From positions 22,860,412 through 22,924,411 of the forward strand of contig NC_045139.1 in the NCBI RefSeq assembly GCF_008831285.2: a stretch of DNA of 64,000 bases. Reading direction: 5' to 3'. The DNA comes from Nymphaea colorata. Taxonomy: Eukaryota; Streptophyta; Magnoliopsida; Nymphaeales; Nymphaeaceae. Below the pieces are notes generated by a model that worked only from the letters and a program-made list of their open reading frames with translations, searched no databases and was not told the origin of the DNA. Position numbers and translations under genes: made by a program. Below are positions 37,945-49,005 of the stretch, in pieces (position 1 is the first letter of the stretch; each line of letters starts with the position of its first letter).

Positions 37945-39790
37945 CAATGCTTATGTATTTCATTTTTGAATTTTTTATTTTAATTGAGTTATGGTCATTA
38001 GACTTTGACCAGGACTAATTAGCTAGCAAAATCCACCAAGATTGACTACTTACCATTTTAGACGAGTTTTGAGCCGACCTAACATTACTAATCGAATCTC
38101 ATATGGTCAATCAAACCAAAAGTCTACTTAACCATGCTTTGGTAAGGTATAATAAGCCACTTAGGCTCTTACATGTCGGTGGGGCTTTTATCGTTTCTTC
38201 CTTTTTAAGTAAACTGATATATATCAGCCATGGATTCTACGATTGATATTCCCATGTTCTTGCTCTGTGCACCCATTTGCATATACTTTTTTTTTTTTGG
38301 TTTAGTGTGTCTCATTGAGAAAGGGCAATGGAGAATGATCCATCTTTTTTAGGGACTTTTATCAATAAAAAGAATGTCATAGGCATCCTTATGAAAGAAA
38401 TTATGCAATGACATGTATATTTTCTGAAAAGGTTGTCAGGATTTTGTTGTGCCCAAACTTTGGAAGTTCTTGACTCTTTAAAAAGGGAAAAGCATAGGCC
38501 AAAAAAGGTTTTTCCTTACATAGAACCTCTCAAATATGTTTGCAAGCGAGATAATTGTCCGTGGCAATGCTATTACATCTTGTTTCCCGAAAGAATTGAG
38601 TTGCTCCATTTCGATTCTCATTCTCAAGCCATTGTGTGTGTGTGTGTGTATATATATTGCCCCTCTAGTCCTTTTTTTTTTTCTTTTATCGACATAATGA
38701 CACAGAATCCTTGCAGTGGTTGATATAGCTGCTAAAAACTACTGTTTTTATTTATTGTTGCATCAATAAATTAAATTGCGTGTTTCAGACTTTAGATCTG
38801 TAATATGAATAATATATAGACTTTAAGGAGATGTAAGATGTCATTCTAGAATTCTATTTCCTAATACCATGCACTTTTATTGGTGTAACTGCAACAATAG
38901 CCCTTCCTCTATGGTACAGTGGACCCTTCCTTTGTAATACAGTGGGCATATATAGAGGAAATGGGCGAGAAAGCGGCAGGCCCTACTTTAACATATATGG
39001 TTGGAAAGTTGAAGGGCTGTTTAGTAGCATGAACTCTTGTATTGAATTTGTCTCAAAGATTAAATAGATTATAAAACACTAAATGGATTTATAGGAAAGT
39101 GAAATTTATTTAAGCAACAGTAATGCGGTGCCTGTGTTAGGGCCTGTTTGGTAGGAGGGAAAGGGAGGGAAAGGAAGGGATGAAAAGGGAGGGAAAGGAA
39201 AGGGAAGGGAAGAGAAGGAAAGAGTGTCTTCCAGTAGGGCAAGTGTATTTGGCCCACTACTCTGCAATATGGTGCATTAATGATGCCCCCAAATGCAATT
39301 GCCTCGGGATAGGATAGACACTGTAAATCGGAAAGTCTGTCCAGGTTCATTAATGAACAGAAGGGTCAGACCTATCACCTTTTGGAGACTACTTGGATTT
39401 GGATCGTCCATTTTGAACTAATAATATACATGAGGTACGCACATCCCACTTTCTTCACTGTAGCTGGATAGACGACACCAAAGTGACCGTGTGGATGAGG
39501 ACGTTTAGACGTGGTTTGGTAGGAAAAGCATTATAAGAGTCTTTAATAAATCTATTCAAGGTTCATTAAACAATACCCTAATATTTGAGTCAGATTCGTT
39601 ACACACTCAAACTTCAAAGCATCCAGACCCAATGTCAGGTTGATATAATGTTTGGTTCAGATTCAGCCCGACTGATTAAATGCTTCGATTCCCTTTGATA
39701 TAAGATGGTGCCGATTCAGCAGTTGCAGACCAATATTATAAATATCATTGCTTTCTCAATTTATTATAGGTATGGATATCCGGGCTCGGT

Positions 39791-39846
39791 GGCTCTTGTT
39801 CACTTGCAACATGGTGGTGGCTCTTGTTCACTTGCAACATGGTGGT
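39791..39846. repeat. Perfect 28-bp tandem duplication
   Basis: Two identical 28-bp units beginning GGCTCTTGTTCACTTGCAAC start at 39791 and 39819. Perfect identity suggests a recent event. Confidence 0.92.
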
Positions 39847-39874
39847 CCGTGGATATATTAAGTACTCATTTGTG

Positions 39875-39877
<3 letters not shown>

Positions 39878-39927
<50 letters not shown>
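39878..39927. repeat. (AT)n microsatellite
   Basis: About 25 uninterrupted units. Confidence 0.97.
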
Positions 39928-39929
<2 letters not shown>

Positions 39930-40599
39930 TTTAAGAATTAAAAATAAATTAAAAATGGCACACATATAAATAGAAAATACAGATTTCTCATTAAATAAAT
40001 TGAGTGGTCAAAAGTCAAGGAAAGGTACGTGCACCTGCTTCGTCACCCAGCCCGGAATCACGTCCCCATTCACTCGCCGAACCTGTGGGCCTCTGCCGTT
40101 GATGCCGCAAGCTGACAACGCAAAACCGGCTGTCCTCTCACCATTGTCCAGATTCATTGAACCTATTATGAAATGAAGACGATTGTATGTCCATAACATC
40201 ACATCGGGATTTAGGGAACCGTATCCCCTTCCGGTAGTCACTTTAAAATTTCAAAATAATATATATTTTTTAAAAGATTAAGAAACAAAGAAAGCTGTTC
40301 ATTTTTTATAATCTATTAATTTTATTTTTTTTAAATAAAGGACATTTATACGTTACCGACTTTAATTTGTCGAAATCTGCTTTTAATCAAATTGACCATT
40401 AGAAAGATTAAAATTTGGAATTCAGTTAATTCTGAAGTATATCAAACTTTATATTTCACGTAAAAAAAAAGTTTTTGGACAGCATAACTTGAGAAAAAAT
40501 TGAAAATAGGCCATTTGAAGAAAAATGCAATATTTAAATTTAGACCATTGAATTGGCAATTTTAAATATACGACGCGCACATGCATGACGGAGAATGGA

Positions 40600-40696
40600 T
40601 GATGTACATACATGTATGCTTTTCAACGCAAGCCCCCGCCCCACGTTTTCCGCCCCTCCCTTCCCTATTTAATGCATCTCCCCTTCGCCCTTGTAC

Positions 40697-40730
<34 letters not shown>

Positions 40731-41080
40731 TCTGAGTGTCGTCTCAGATATCAGAGAGGAAGAGGGTGGAGGCAATACCAGAAGTGTGTGGAGTCTCGGA
40801 CCTCCCACATTTCGTAGCCTCGCGTCCCTCCTCCTTCTTCTTGGTGGCCGCGGCTCGCCTGCAGGAGGTTCAGGCTCGCACGTGCTTCTCTGGTTCGCGT
40901 TGTGCGGTTCGGGATTTTCCGGCGAACACTGGTTTGAGGAAGAGGTCGTCTCTGCTTGAGATCGTTGCGTCCCGGACGTGTCCACAACTCTCCTGCGCTT
41001 CGCGAGGGAGACTCAGCGTGTGTGCTGGTCATCTTCATCGTCTCTTCCCCCTCCCCCCCTTTGCCTATTCTTTATCAGGT
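40600..41080 (+). promoter_or_regulatory. Candidate core promoter and 5' leader of the GGCT gene
   Basis: A GC-rich island stands out from AT-rich flanks. CTATTTAAT at about 40665-40673 is a plausible TATA box. It is followed about 30 bp later by a CT microsatellite (about 40698-40728) of the pyrimidine-patch kind common at plant transcription starts. Frames across it are low in complexity and shift between strands, so I read it as untranslated leader. That requires a 5'-UTR intron of about 1.7 kb before the coding start at 42827. It could instead be the start of a separate unrecognised gene. Confidence 0.4.
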
Positions 41081-42826
41081 CCGCCTCTCTCTCTCTTGTA
41101 TTGAAAATGTTTATGGGTTTTAAGGAAAATGTTCAAACCAATAGTCAAATGCTGACCTACAACCGAAACAAGTGACGAAAAGTCAGAGCCCTTTGAATAT
41201 TTAGAGAGTATTGACATTTCATTCAAGAAAGGGGATATGCTGACTTTCTTTTCCGCTTTTACTATGATGCATTACCATATATCTGCGACAAGGGTATTTG
41301 GTGTCGCTGTAGATCTCTTCTCTATTTACTTTTGTGTTGAATGATGAAATCGTGATATCACGTTGTCATTGTTTCTTTCTAGTGATTGTTACAATTAAAA
41401 TGAGGAATCGTGATCTTAGGTAGGGCGGTCGTTTTCTGTTTGGCAAATTACATTGGCGTTCCTGTTCGCCTTTGCTTGCGAAGATTGTACCACAGATTTT
41501 GTCTTTTATTAGTTAACTGTTTAAACCCACTGGAAGTATCAAGAGGGTAGTGGCTGTAAGCCTGTTAAATTCAAATCAATTTGCTCTCCTACATAAAGAC
41601 TATTTCTGATCTGCAGAATATGCCTTACTAAACCCCCGCCAAAAAAAAAAAGTATCTCTGCAAGTTAATCTTACCAGGAATATATAGACCTTATAATGAA
41701 GGGCGGAGAGAGCGATAGAATCTTATCCTTATTGCTATCCTTTGCTTTGTTCTTATCTTTCACGTGACCAGAGGGCAACCACAAGGATACAAGTGAGTAA
41801 GAGCAACCGCTTTCTGGGGTTTAACGAAAAATTCTTCGTTTCCTTAAGGATTTATGGTGTTAGACCCAAAGAGGGTGTTCTAAGAACGTTGTGTGTGTTC
41901 TTAGAACACATAATTGAAGAATATTATGTTTTATAGGAAATCAGTTGTGAACATAAATGTTGTTTGTAGTCTATCAATCTAACACTGGAAACATCATGCC
42001 ATGTTTTCTGAAACAAAGAACAATGTAGCCTTCAAATAAGTGTTATAAGATGTTTGAACATATGTTCTAGGAACACAATGTTTCTTATCAGACGTCTTCA
42101 AAGGGTTGGCAATTGGCATAGTGGGGAAGGCTGTGGCTGTCATCACAGTCATGATATGGTTTTCATGAGCATCATTTCTTGTTATTTGTGATGGCCGAAG
42201 CTATAAGCATATAATCTGCAGGCTATCCAACCAGTGGTCAGTGAATGCTAGTGGCTGTAGGTAATATTGGTGGAGGGAGCCCAGGTTTGAGGGTAATATA
42301 CATTTGTGTGTGGGGATTGTAAGGCATTTTTCTTCTTTTGGTTGTAAGGGCATCGAAAAACATTTCCACTTTGACCATGTTTTAACCACAAGCATGTGGT
42401 TGGTTTTGTTTCATTTCAGGACAAGGCTCACACCTTGACCATACCATTTTCCCTGCCTTGTTTGGTTATCTACTGATGAAAGTGGGACAGAGTGTCATCA
42501 AAACTATGTCCAAAACAGACAACTCCTTAGGTATTTTACCAGTTTCCCAAGAGGATTTCGGTTTGGGTTTAACTTCAAACTTCAAAGTTGTTCAAGTGAA
42601 AAAGGAGTTCATAGCATTTAGTGACTGCAGTTTGTCTGATCCATTTGGCTGTTCTTTTTTGTTTTGTTCTTTGGTTGTATTTCTATTCAAAATGTTGAGT
42701 GGTGTGTTGGTATGTTTCTGAAATTCTTCCTAGGACGATCTGCACTTCTTTCTGCAACATAATTTTTAACGAAGTATCTTGTCAAAAATTTGAATGTTTT
42801 TGTCCATTTCTCAGTAGGAAAACAAG
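41081..42826 (+). other. Probable 5'-UTR intron region of the GGCT gene
   Basis: T-rich sequence without coding sense, ending in a good acceptor (TTTCTCAG at 42807-42814, or TAG three bases later) just before the ATG. Another acceptor-like TTCATTTCAG at about 42411-42420 could mark an additional leader exon. An 87-codon frame at 42458-42721 lies inside and resembles nothing I know. Confidence 0.4.
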
Positions 42827-44513
42827 ATGGTTCTCTGGGTATTTGGATATGCCTCCTTGGTCTGGAATCCTGGTTTTGAATATGATGAAAAAATAGTTGG
42901 GTACATCAAGGGCTACAGGCGGGTGTTTAATCTAGGTATGCTTCCACTTGCTAGTTATTTTACTATGGTCTTTCAAAGTAGATACATTCATTTTGCTTGG
43001 TAGTGGAACCATTTTATGGTTTCAATGGAAGTTGATTTGCATGTGTATATTTGTATCTCAGCTTGCATAGACCATAGGGGAACTCCAGAAAGGCCTGCGA
43101 GAATAAGCACATTGGAGGCTGTAGAAGGAGCAGTCTGTGTAAGTGAAGCATGGATGCCTTGTAGCTAATTGATTATGTCTTTTATTTTCTGCTCTCTCTC
43201 AGATGAACTCAACCATCATTCATGTGGAAATTGGTTACACATTGTATGATTGTTGATATATTTGTTAATTGAGCCGTGCACATGGATTTACACCAGTACA
43301 TCTAAACAAAGTAATTATTGTTTCAGAAAAAAAGAATATCTGAATTAGTTTCGTCGCATTCTAGATGGTGGTGTGAATTTGCAAAAGCATTTTTGGATTA
43401 TTCATCTGCTAATTGCTTTTGTCTCACCATATTTCTGCTGTTTGTGTTGCTAGTGGGGGGCTGCATACTGTATTAAAGGTGTAGAAAAAGAAAGAGCAGC
43501 CATGGAGGTGAGACTTCAGAAACCATCTGTCACATATATGATGACATGAATAAATTCGTAATAAAGAATCTGAAATAGTTCCTGGCATATTTCAGTACTT
43601 GGAGGGAAGAGAATGTGAATATGACCTGAAGATTCAAGTGGATTTCTACAAGGTACATGTCCCTTTTGGTTGGTATTCCTAACATTGAATAAAACTGCAT
43701 GGTTATAGTGATATTATTCCTTTTTCCTATTCTATTAGGAGGAGCCGGGTCTCACTCCATCAGTGACAGGAGTTTTGGTGTAAGTGCTCTCCATCCACAT
43801 ACTAACCTTTTTATGTCATTTGGTAGAATGTGTATAGCCCTGAATTCTTTTTCTTATTTTCCTTAATAACGTGATAAAATATTGTACTGCATATTGTTTG
43901 ATTCGCTATGCAGATTTGCTTCAACTCCAGACAAAGAAGGAAATAAATACTATTTGGGACCAGCACCACTGGAGGAAATGGCAAGGTAAAAGGATTGTAG
44001 AGTGAAGAAAGTGGACCTTTCTTGTCAGCAAGTTTTTCCTCTCTATTACTACCTCAGAATGGTTGATGAAGAAATTTTTCCTTTTTCTTTATGTTTGCAG
44101 TCAAATTGCACATGCCGTTGGACCTTGTGGAAACAATAGGGAATATCTTTTCTCGTTGGAGGAAGCTATGTATAATATAGGTATAAACCATAGACCAATA
44201 TCTCAAATTCCACTACGGTCATGTCATTTGGGTTTTTTGTTCTTCTGTGTACTAGAGAAAGCACACTAAGGCCATGTTTTCAGTTCATGTTGTTGAATCA
44301 TTGTTTATTTATAGTGTGGTAATGTAATATAGTGGCAATGCAGGCCATAAAGATGATTACGTGATTGAGCTTGCAAATGAAGTCAGGAAGGTCTTGGCAA
44401 GAACAAGAGAGAAGAAGATCAGCAGCCCAGTGGCTCATCTCTTACACAAGCCGCAATTCGCTCTCATTCATCCTCAACCCCTAACTGAGACCATCATTGC
44501 CTTGGATGCTTGA
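42827..44513 (+). CDS. ChaC-type gamma-glutamylcyclotransferase (GGCT2 class), 8 coding exons
   Basis: Coding exons: 42827-42935, 43062-43138, 43454-43507, 43596-43652, 43739-43779, 43914-43985, 44101-44180 and 44344-44513. All introns are GT-AG and the frame joins cleanly to 219 residues plus TGA. The family cleaves glutathione to 5-oxoproline and Cys-Gly in the cytosol. Family blocks seen are [14 protein letters not shown] (4-17), [11 protein letters not shown] (40-50), WGAAYC (63-68), [10 protein letters not shown] (81-90, with E86 the likely catalytic Glu by alignment to human ChaC2), [20 protein letters not shown] (116-135) and [17 protein letters not shown] (144-160). Length is typical. 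An in-frame TAG three codons before the ATG supports this start. The YGSL loop reads YASL (Ala9). No signal peptide or membrane segment. It is closest to Arabidopsis GGCT2;1/2;2-type proteins from memory of the motif set. The exact orthologue is unproven. Confidence 0.93.
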
Positions 44514-46960
44514 CCAGCAAACCTGCTAACCACTCAAAAACCAGAATGCGAAACAGATTAAGGAGAAAGGTGCTGCTGCACTTATGTATTAGCTGTATCT
44601 GCTTCCATTTGGCTTATATTTGCTCTTTGGTCCCCATAACCAGCGAGATGTAACTAGCCTGATCCTAACTCCGTTGTTACTGTCTGATGGTTCAACCTCT
44701 CTTTCTTTGTGCACCTTATTTTTGTCGGATGATCCCATTTTCGCTGCTTCTTCTTTCTGTAGTGAGCAACCTATCTTTCTGAGTGTAACAGACAGTTATA
44801 CTCTGGAAATAACAGATAGTCAGGTTACATTTGCTTGAACGTGTGTGTGTCCGGAGGGAAGGGCTGGAGGAGACGAGACAAATGGTCATTTTAGTGGGAT
44901 TCGTTTGGGTATGGCTTGACATTGGAAACCTCTTACCGTATAGCACATGGCGTGTGGTCCAGTGTGGACCAAGTCTGGCTCAATTGAGTTCGTCTGTGGG
45001 TCAGTTGCATGTGGCAGGAATTGAAGCCAGAAAGCATCCAAATTGGAATCTTTGCAGCACCGACAGTTTCAATTTTGTATCTCTGCATTATGACGATTTA
45101 CTGTAACAGTCTGAATTTAATGTTTCTGATTTATGTGGTATAGGTGCGGTATGTGGTTAATTATAGGTGATAAAAGGCTACAGCCGTGGTCCCTAACCTA
45201 TCCAACAGAACCTATTTTACGTGACCCTCTTGGATTCGTGCCTAAAATTACACATTGGTGTTTTTAATATTATGTAAACTCCTAATGCCTTTATACTTAG
45301 TTACCTAGTAGAGAGTAAATTAGATATGGTACCTTCAATACTAATGCATGTTGATGAAAATTGTTTAAGCTGTAAAAGGAAAAATAGATGCACGCAAGAT
45401 GAATGGCTCAAATTGAAGAAAAATTTCGTCATGAAAATTGCAGTTTGTTGTCTAGCATGTTCTTGAGCCTAATGTTGTTAAAGTCGATGAGGTAGGCATT
45501 GAAGCGTAAGCTTAAAGATCAATATAGTAAAATATATGTTAATAAAAAAATTAACAAATATAAGTTATTAAAATTATTAGTAAAATGGATAATAAATGCT
45601 TTAGTAGTAAAATGGATAAGCTTTTCGGAGTGATATTGTAAATATTTTATATTTGTTATAATAATTTTTAACTTTTGTTGCAATTCATGTGCTACTAATA
45701 TTATAAATTTTTTTGATCATTTCGGCCATAACATCACAAACTTAGCCTTATACTAAAATATAGATATGCAATATTAGCATAACTTGATTTTGAACTAAAC
45801 TCATAAATTCTCACTAACAAATCAGAATGGATATCAACAATCTAGAAAACTACCGTAGAACAACAACAACCTAGATTTTATAAGCTTACTATTATGAATA
45901 AACAATCAACTAATCCTATATAGCTATTTTTACGAAAATGTTAAGCATTTTAATATCAAACAAATCAAAGAGAATTTTAAGATCTTCTAATATTTTCAAC
46001 CCATTTTCTATGAAAAAATGTGTCCAATGATATGCAAGGAACACAGTCCAATTCACTCAACAAGATGCAAGGAGCAATAAGATCCACCGCACATTATTGT
46101 CGTATTCTTTTTGTAAAGAACCGAGTCTTCTACAGTCATCATAGATTTGGCATTTACATACTTCATCTCTAAAGCGACAACCCATGATTCTGATTCTGCA
46201 AATTCATTTGAGGTCGACATGTGCACTGCAAACAAGACCAAGATAAGCAAATCTTATGACAGCAGATTATAATCATGAGCCCCCATAACTAAGATTTTCC
46301 GGGAATGCCAAAGAGGCACAAATAATTAGGAACAAAAATATAAAGCCAAAAGAAATGTGTATAAAAGAAGCCCCCAGCAAGAGAAAGAGAGAGAAAGTGA
46401 GTGAGAGAGAACAAAGCAGCATCTCTTTTTCTCCATTAGTGTGAATAGTTGGTGGATGGTGGCGTCATTTAGAAGAGAGAGAGAGAGAATGTGACAGACA
46501 GAAAGAAACAAAAAAGAAATGGAAAAGAAGGGAAAACTAGCAAAGAATATCAAACAACAAAAAGGTTTTTAATGAAAAACACAGTGTGCATGAGGTGTAT
46601 GCGCCTTCCAGTGAGGCGTGCCTCATGCACTAATGGCTTCATCATTGTCTTCTATGAGCTTTTGTTCAAAAATCTTGTAGGTTTGCATTTCAGGCCTCGT
46701 GGTTTAGGCTTCTAACAACACTGGACCATAAAGACAACAAACATGTACATCGCTTTCCTTGACCTGAAAAATACTGCATCCTACGTTTCCTTGGAGATCA
46801 TTTGATAGCTGCATTAAAAACTTTCAGCATCGGTTCTTCATGCTGTGGGGCTCGTAAATAAAGTTTGTAAGATTTCTTCAAGGTCTTTTCTTCTTGAGAA
46901 CTCTCTTTGTGAAGTGGTGAAATTTTTTAACTTGGGTTGTATATATAATGATGTTACCCA
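44514..46960. other. 3' flank of the GGCT gene and AT-rich intergenic DNA
   Basis: The first few hundred bases are the probable 3' UTR. I see no decisive polyadenylation signal. Sequence at 45500-46000 is very AT-rich. GA runs occur near 46380 and 46475. A 74-codon frame at 46491-46715 is not recognised. Confidence 0.4.
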
Positions 46961-47838
46961 TAACCATATATGATGCATGCTTCAAATTTGCCTTCATACT
47001 TAGCAAATAACAAGACCTGTCATACAACATAGATAAATATTAACATAGTAACTATACAAAATGGCATCACCAAACAAGGCTATATGTACACAAAGCATGC
47101 CTACAACCAAAACGGGCAAGAATCAGCATCAATCACACTGCCCAATGATCACCCTTTATCCCAACCACTTCACCATCTCGAGATACCACCCTCCTTAGGG
47201 TGAGTATCTAAAACCAAACAACAATAAGGGGTAAGAGATAACTCTGAGTATGGCTTATCCCTGAGGCCTATACATACATCATCCATTTATACATAAATAG
47301 CATAGGCAGAACAATAGAAAGGTCAATGCGCCAAAGATTCTATCTGAGGAATAATGGTCAACACAACATAGGGTAAATATTCAAATGCATAGCTTTGAAC
47401 ATTGAGTGACAACATAGCTTTTGAATGGAATATAGGGCATCACAAGACTATTGAGTAGCTTACGGTCATCACACACAACAACTGAGTCAACATAAAATAG
47501 TAGAACCTAGGTTAACCTTACCATGACTCCCAATAGGGCGGAGCTCAACTATAGTTATAGCAGCAGCACATCCCCTACTCTATGTTGGGACAAACTCCTT
47601 GTTAATAGCCCGGGTGAGGAGCACTTCACAATATAGTCTATTATTGATAAGTCTGTTTTCAAAACCTGGGTTCCTGAGCCGCACCACCCACCTAGCCCTT
47701 TTTTACAATGGGCTTGACTAATAATATCCAGTCAGTATAGTCCATTTATGGTAAATCCGGCCCTAGGCCATTGCCCTACGTCCAACTCATTAATCATAAA
47801 TCAAGAAAACAGAATAATGCATCAAGACAGATATAATC

Positions 47839-47892
<54 letters not shown>

Positions 47893-48736
47893 CATATCAC
47901 AATCTAGCCTTTATGTTGAAATCATAATCTTGTAGTCACAGGCTAAGTCTGTTTATCTGCACATATGCCACCCATCAGGCCTCTTATAGAGGTGTAACTC
48001 ACATGTATATCACTATTGTGCCAGCCACAATTTCAACCTTCACCTATCAGCATAGTTAGCAAACTTGTGACTTAGACTCAGATCGGCACCAGGTCACTGG
48101 GTCAGCAACTTGACTCATCAACTCAATGAGTTGACTCATCGACTTAGTCGAGTATTCAAATAACCATAATGTAAATTATTGTAGCTGAATCAAACGACTC
48201 AAGGGTGAGTCAGGACCTACTCAAGCCAAGTCAAAGGTGAGTAAGGTTAAGCCGAGAGCCAACTTTGACTCGTGGCTAGATTTGTTATCAATTTCCACCC
48301 ATTTCTATCAAATATCCAGAGTATACTCACATACTAGATCATAAAATGCATGTGTAAATAACATGTAACGAAATTCAGAACAAGTCAAGCAACAGACAAA
48401 ATTTTAATTCATGCCTTCTTTGGAAATGATCATTAAGATATTTCATGGCAATATACTTTAGCAGTCAAACGACACCCACTTGTGTGTCTGACGCTTACTA
48501 ACTGTTGCCCAATGCCCACATGTCTGACTCTGCAATTGTGCAAGCGATGGCGAAACTACGAGATAATTATTCTAATATGCACAACGAACCCCAAACGAGA
48601 CAAGGTTCACAGACGCACCTCATAAAGTCGAAACATGTCAACCTTACAAGCACCATGCTGGCTACATTTGGCCATGTATGCTGCAGCTCGGTCATGCCTG
48701 ACCAGCAGTGACCAACGAAACAGATAGGGCATTACA
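46961..48736 (-). repeat. Possible solo LTR on the - strand
   Basis: Read on the - strand the block starts TGTAATGCCCTATC at 48736, the kind of start seen in gypsy LTRs. Non-coding sequence then continues with a CA microsatellite and a GACTC-rich insert (about 48066-48290). The other end was not located and no duplication is proven. AAACT follows 48736 and also occurs at 48061-48065, but that may mark a smaller insert. Confidence 0.25.
47840..47882. repeat. (AC)n microsatellite
   Basis: About 21 CA units followed by a short TA run. Confidence 0.97.
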
Positions 48737-49000
48737 AAACTGCTCGAGCTATTTACCGTCATTCAACACGCAGACCATGTTCGTGAGGTCAGTTTCTCGA
48801 AAACAAGCCTTAAAAAGGTTATTTCACAAACAGACTAATTGGGGATTTGTAAAATATCCCATGTGTCATTTTTTGTCAAACAAAAGATGCCAATGGATAG
48901 AGCACTATAAAAAGGCATGATTCCGAGAATATGACATGAAATTACAAATTAAACTAATCAAAAATCAATTCTGAAAGCAGAAAGAGAAACCCAATTCACC

Positions 49001-49005
49001 ATACC
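49001..49005. repeat. Left target-site duplication (ATACC)
   Basis: ATACC precedes the left LTR and is repeated exactly at 60019-60023. Confidence 0.93.

Larger units (their letters stand above)
36789..40599. other. Unassigned stretch upstream of the GGCT gene
   Basis: No recognisable gene. A CA repeat (about 37910-37935), a GT repeat (about 38633), a 28-bp duplication and a long TA repeat occur. A Ser/Asp-rich - strand frame at 37228-37446 and a 77-residue - strand frame at 40008-40241 have some protein-like composition but no recognised family or splice structure. Confidence 0.4.

Noticed and set aside
40008-40241. 77-codon - strand frame that looks protein-like
   Set aside because: No recognised domain, no splice structure and no paired exon nearby. 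Kept only as a note in the flanking stretch.
40612-41104. Overlapping frames of 78-122 codons on both strands
   Set aside because: They are GC-rich, CT-repeat driven, shift freely between frames and show no family resemblance. The candidate leader of the GGCT gene is a better reading.
42458-42721. 87-codon frame before the GGCT start
   Set aside because: No similarity to the family N-terminus, and an in-frame TAG lies three codons before the chosen ATG after a splice acceptor.
44063-44269. 68-codon frame inside the GGCT gene
   Set aside because: It overlaps coding exon 7 in the same frame but reads through both flanking introns.
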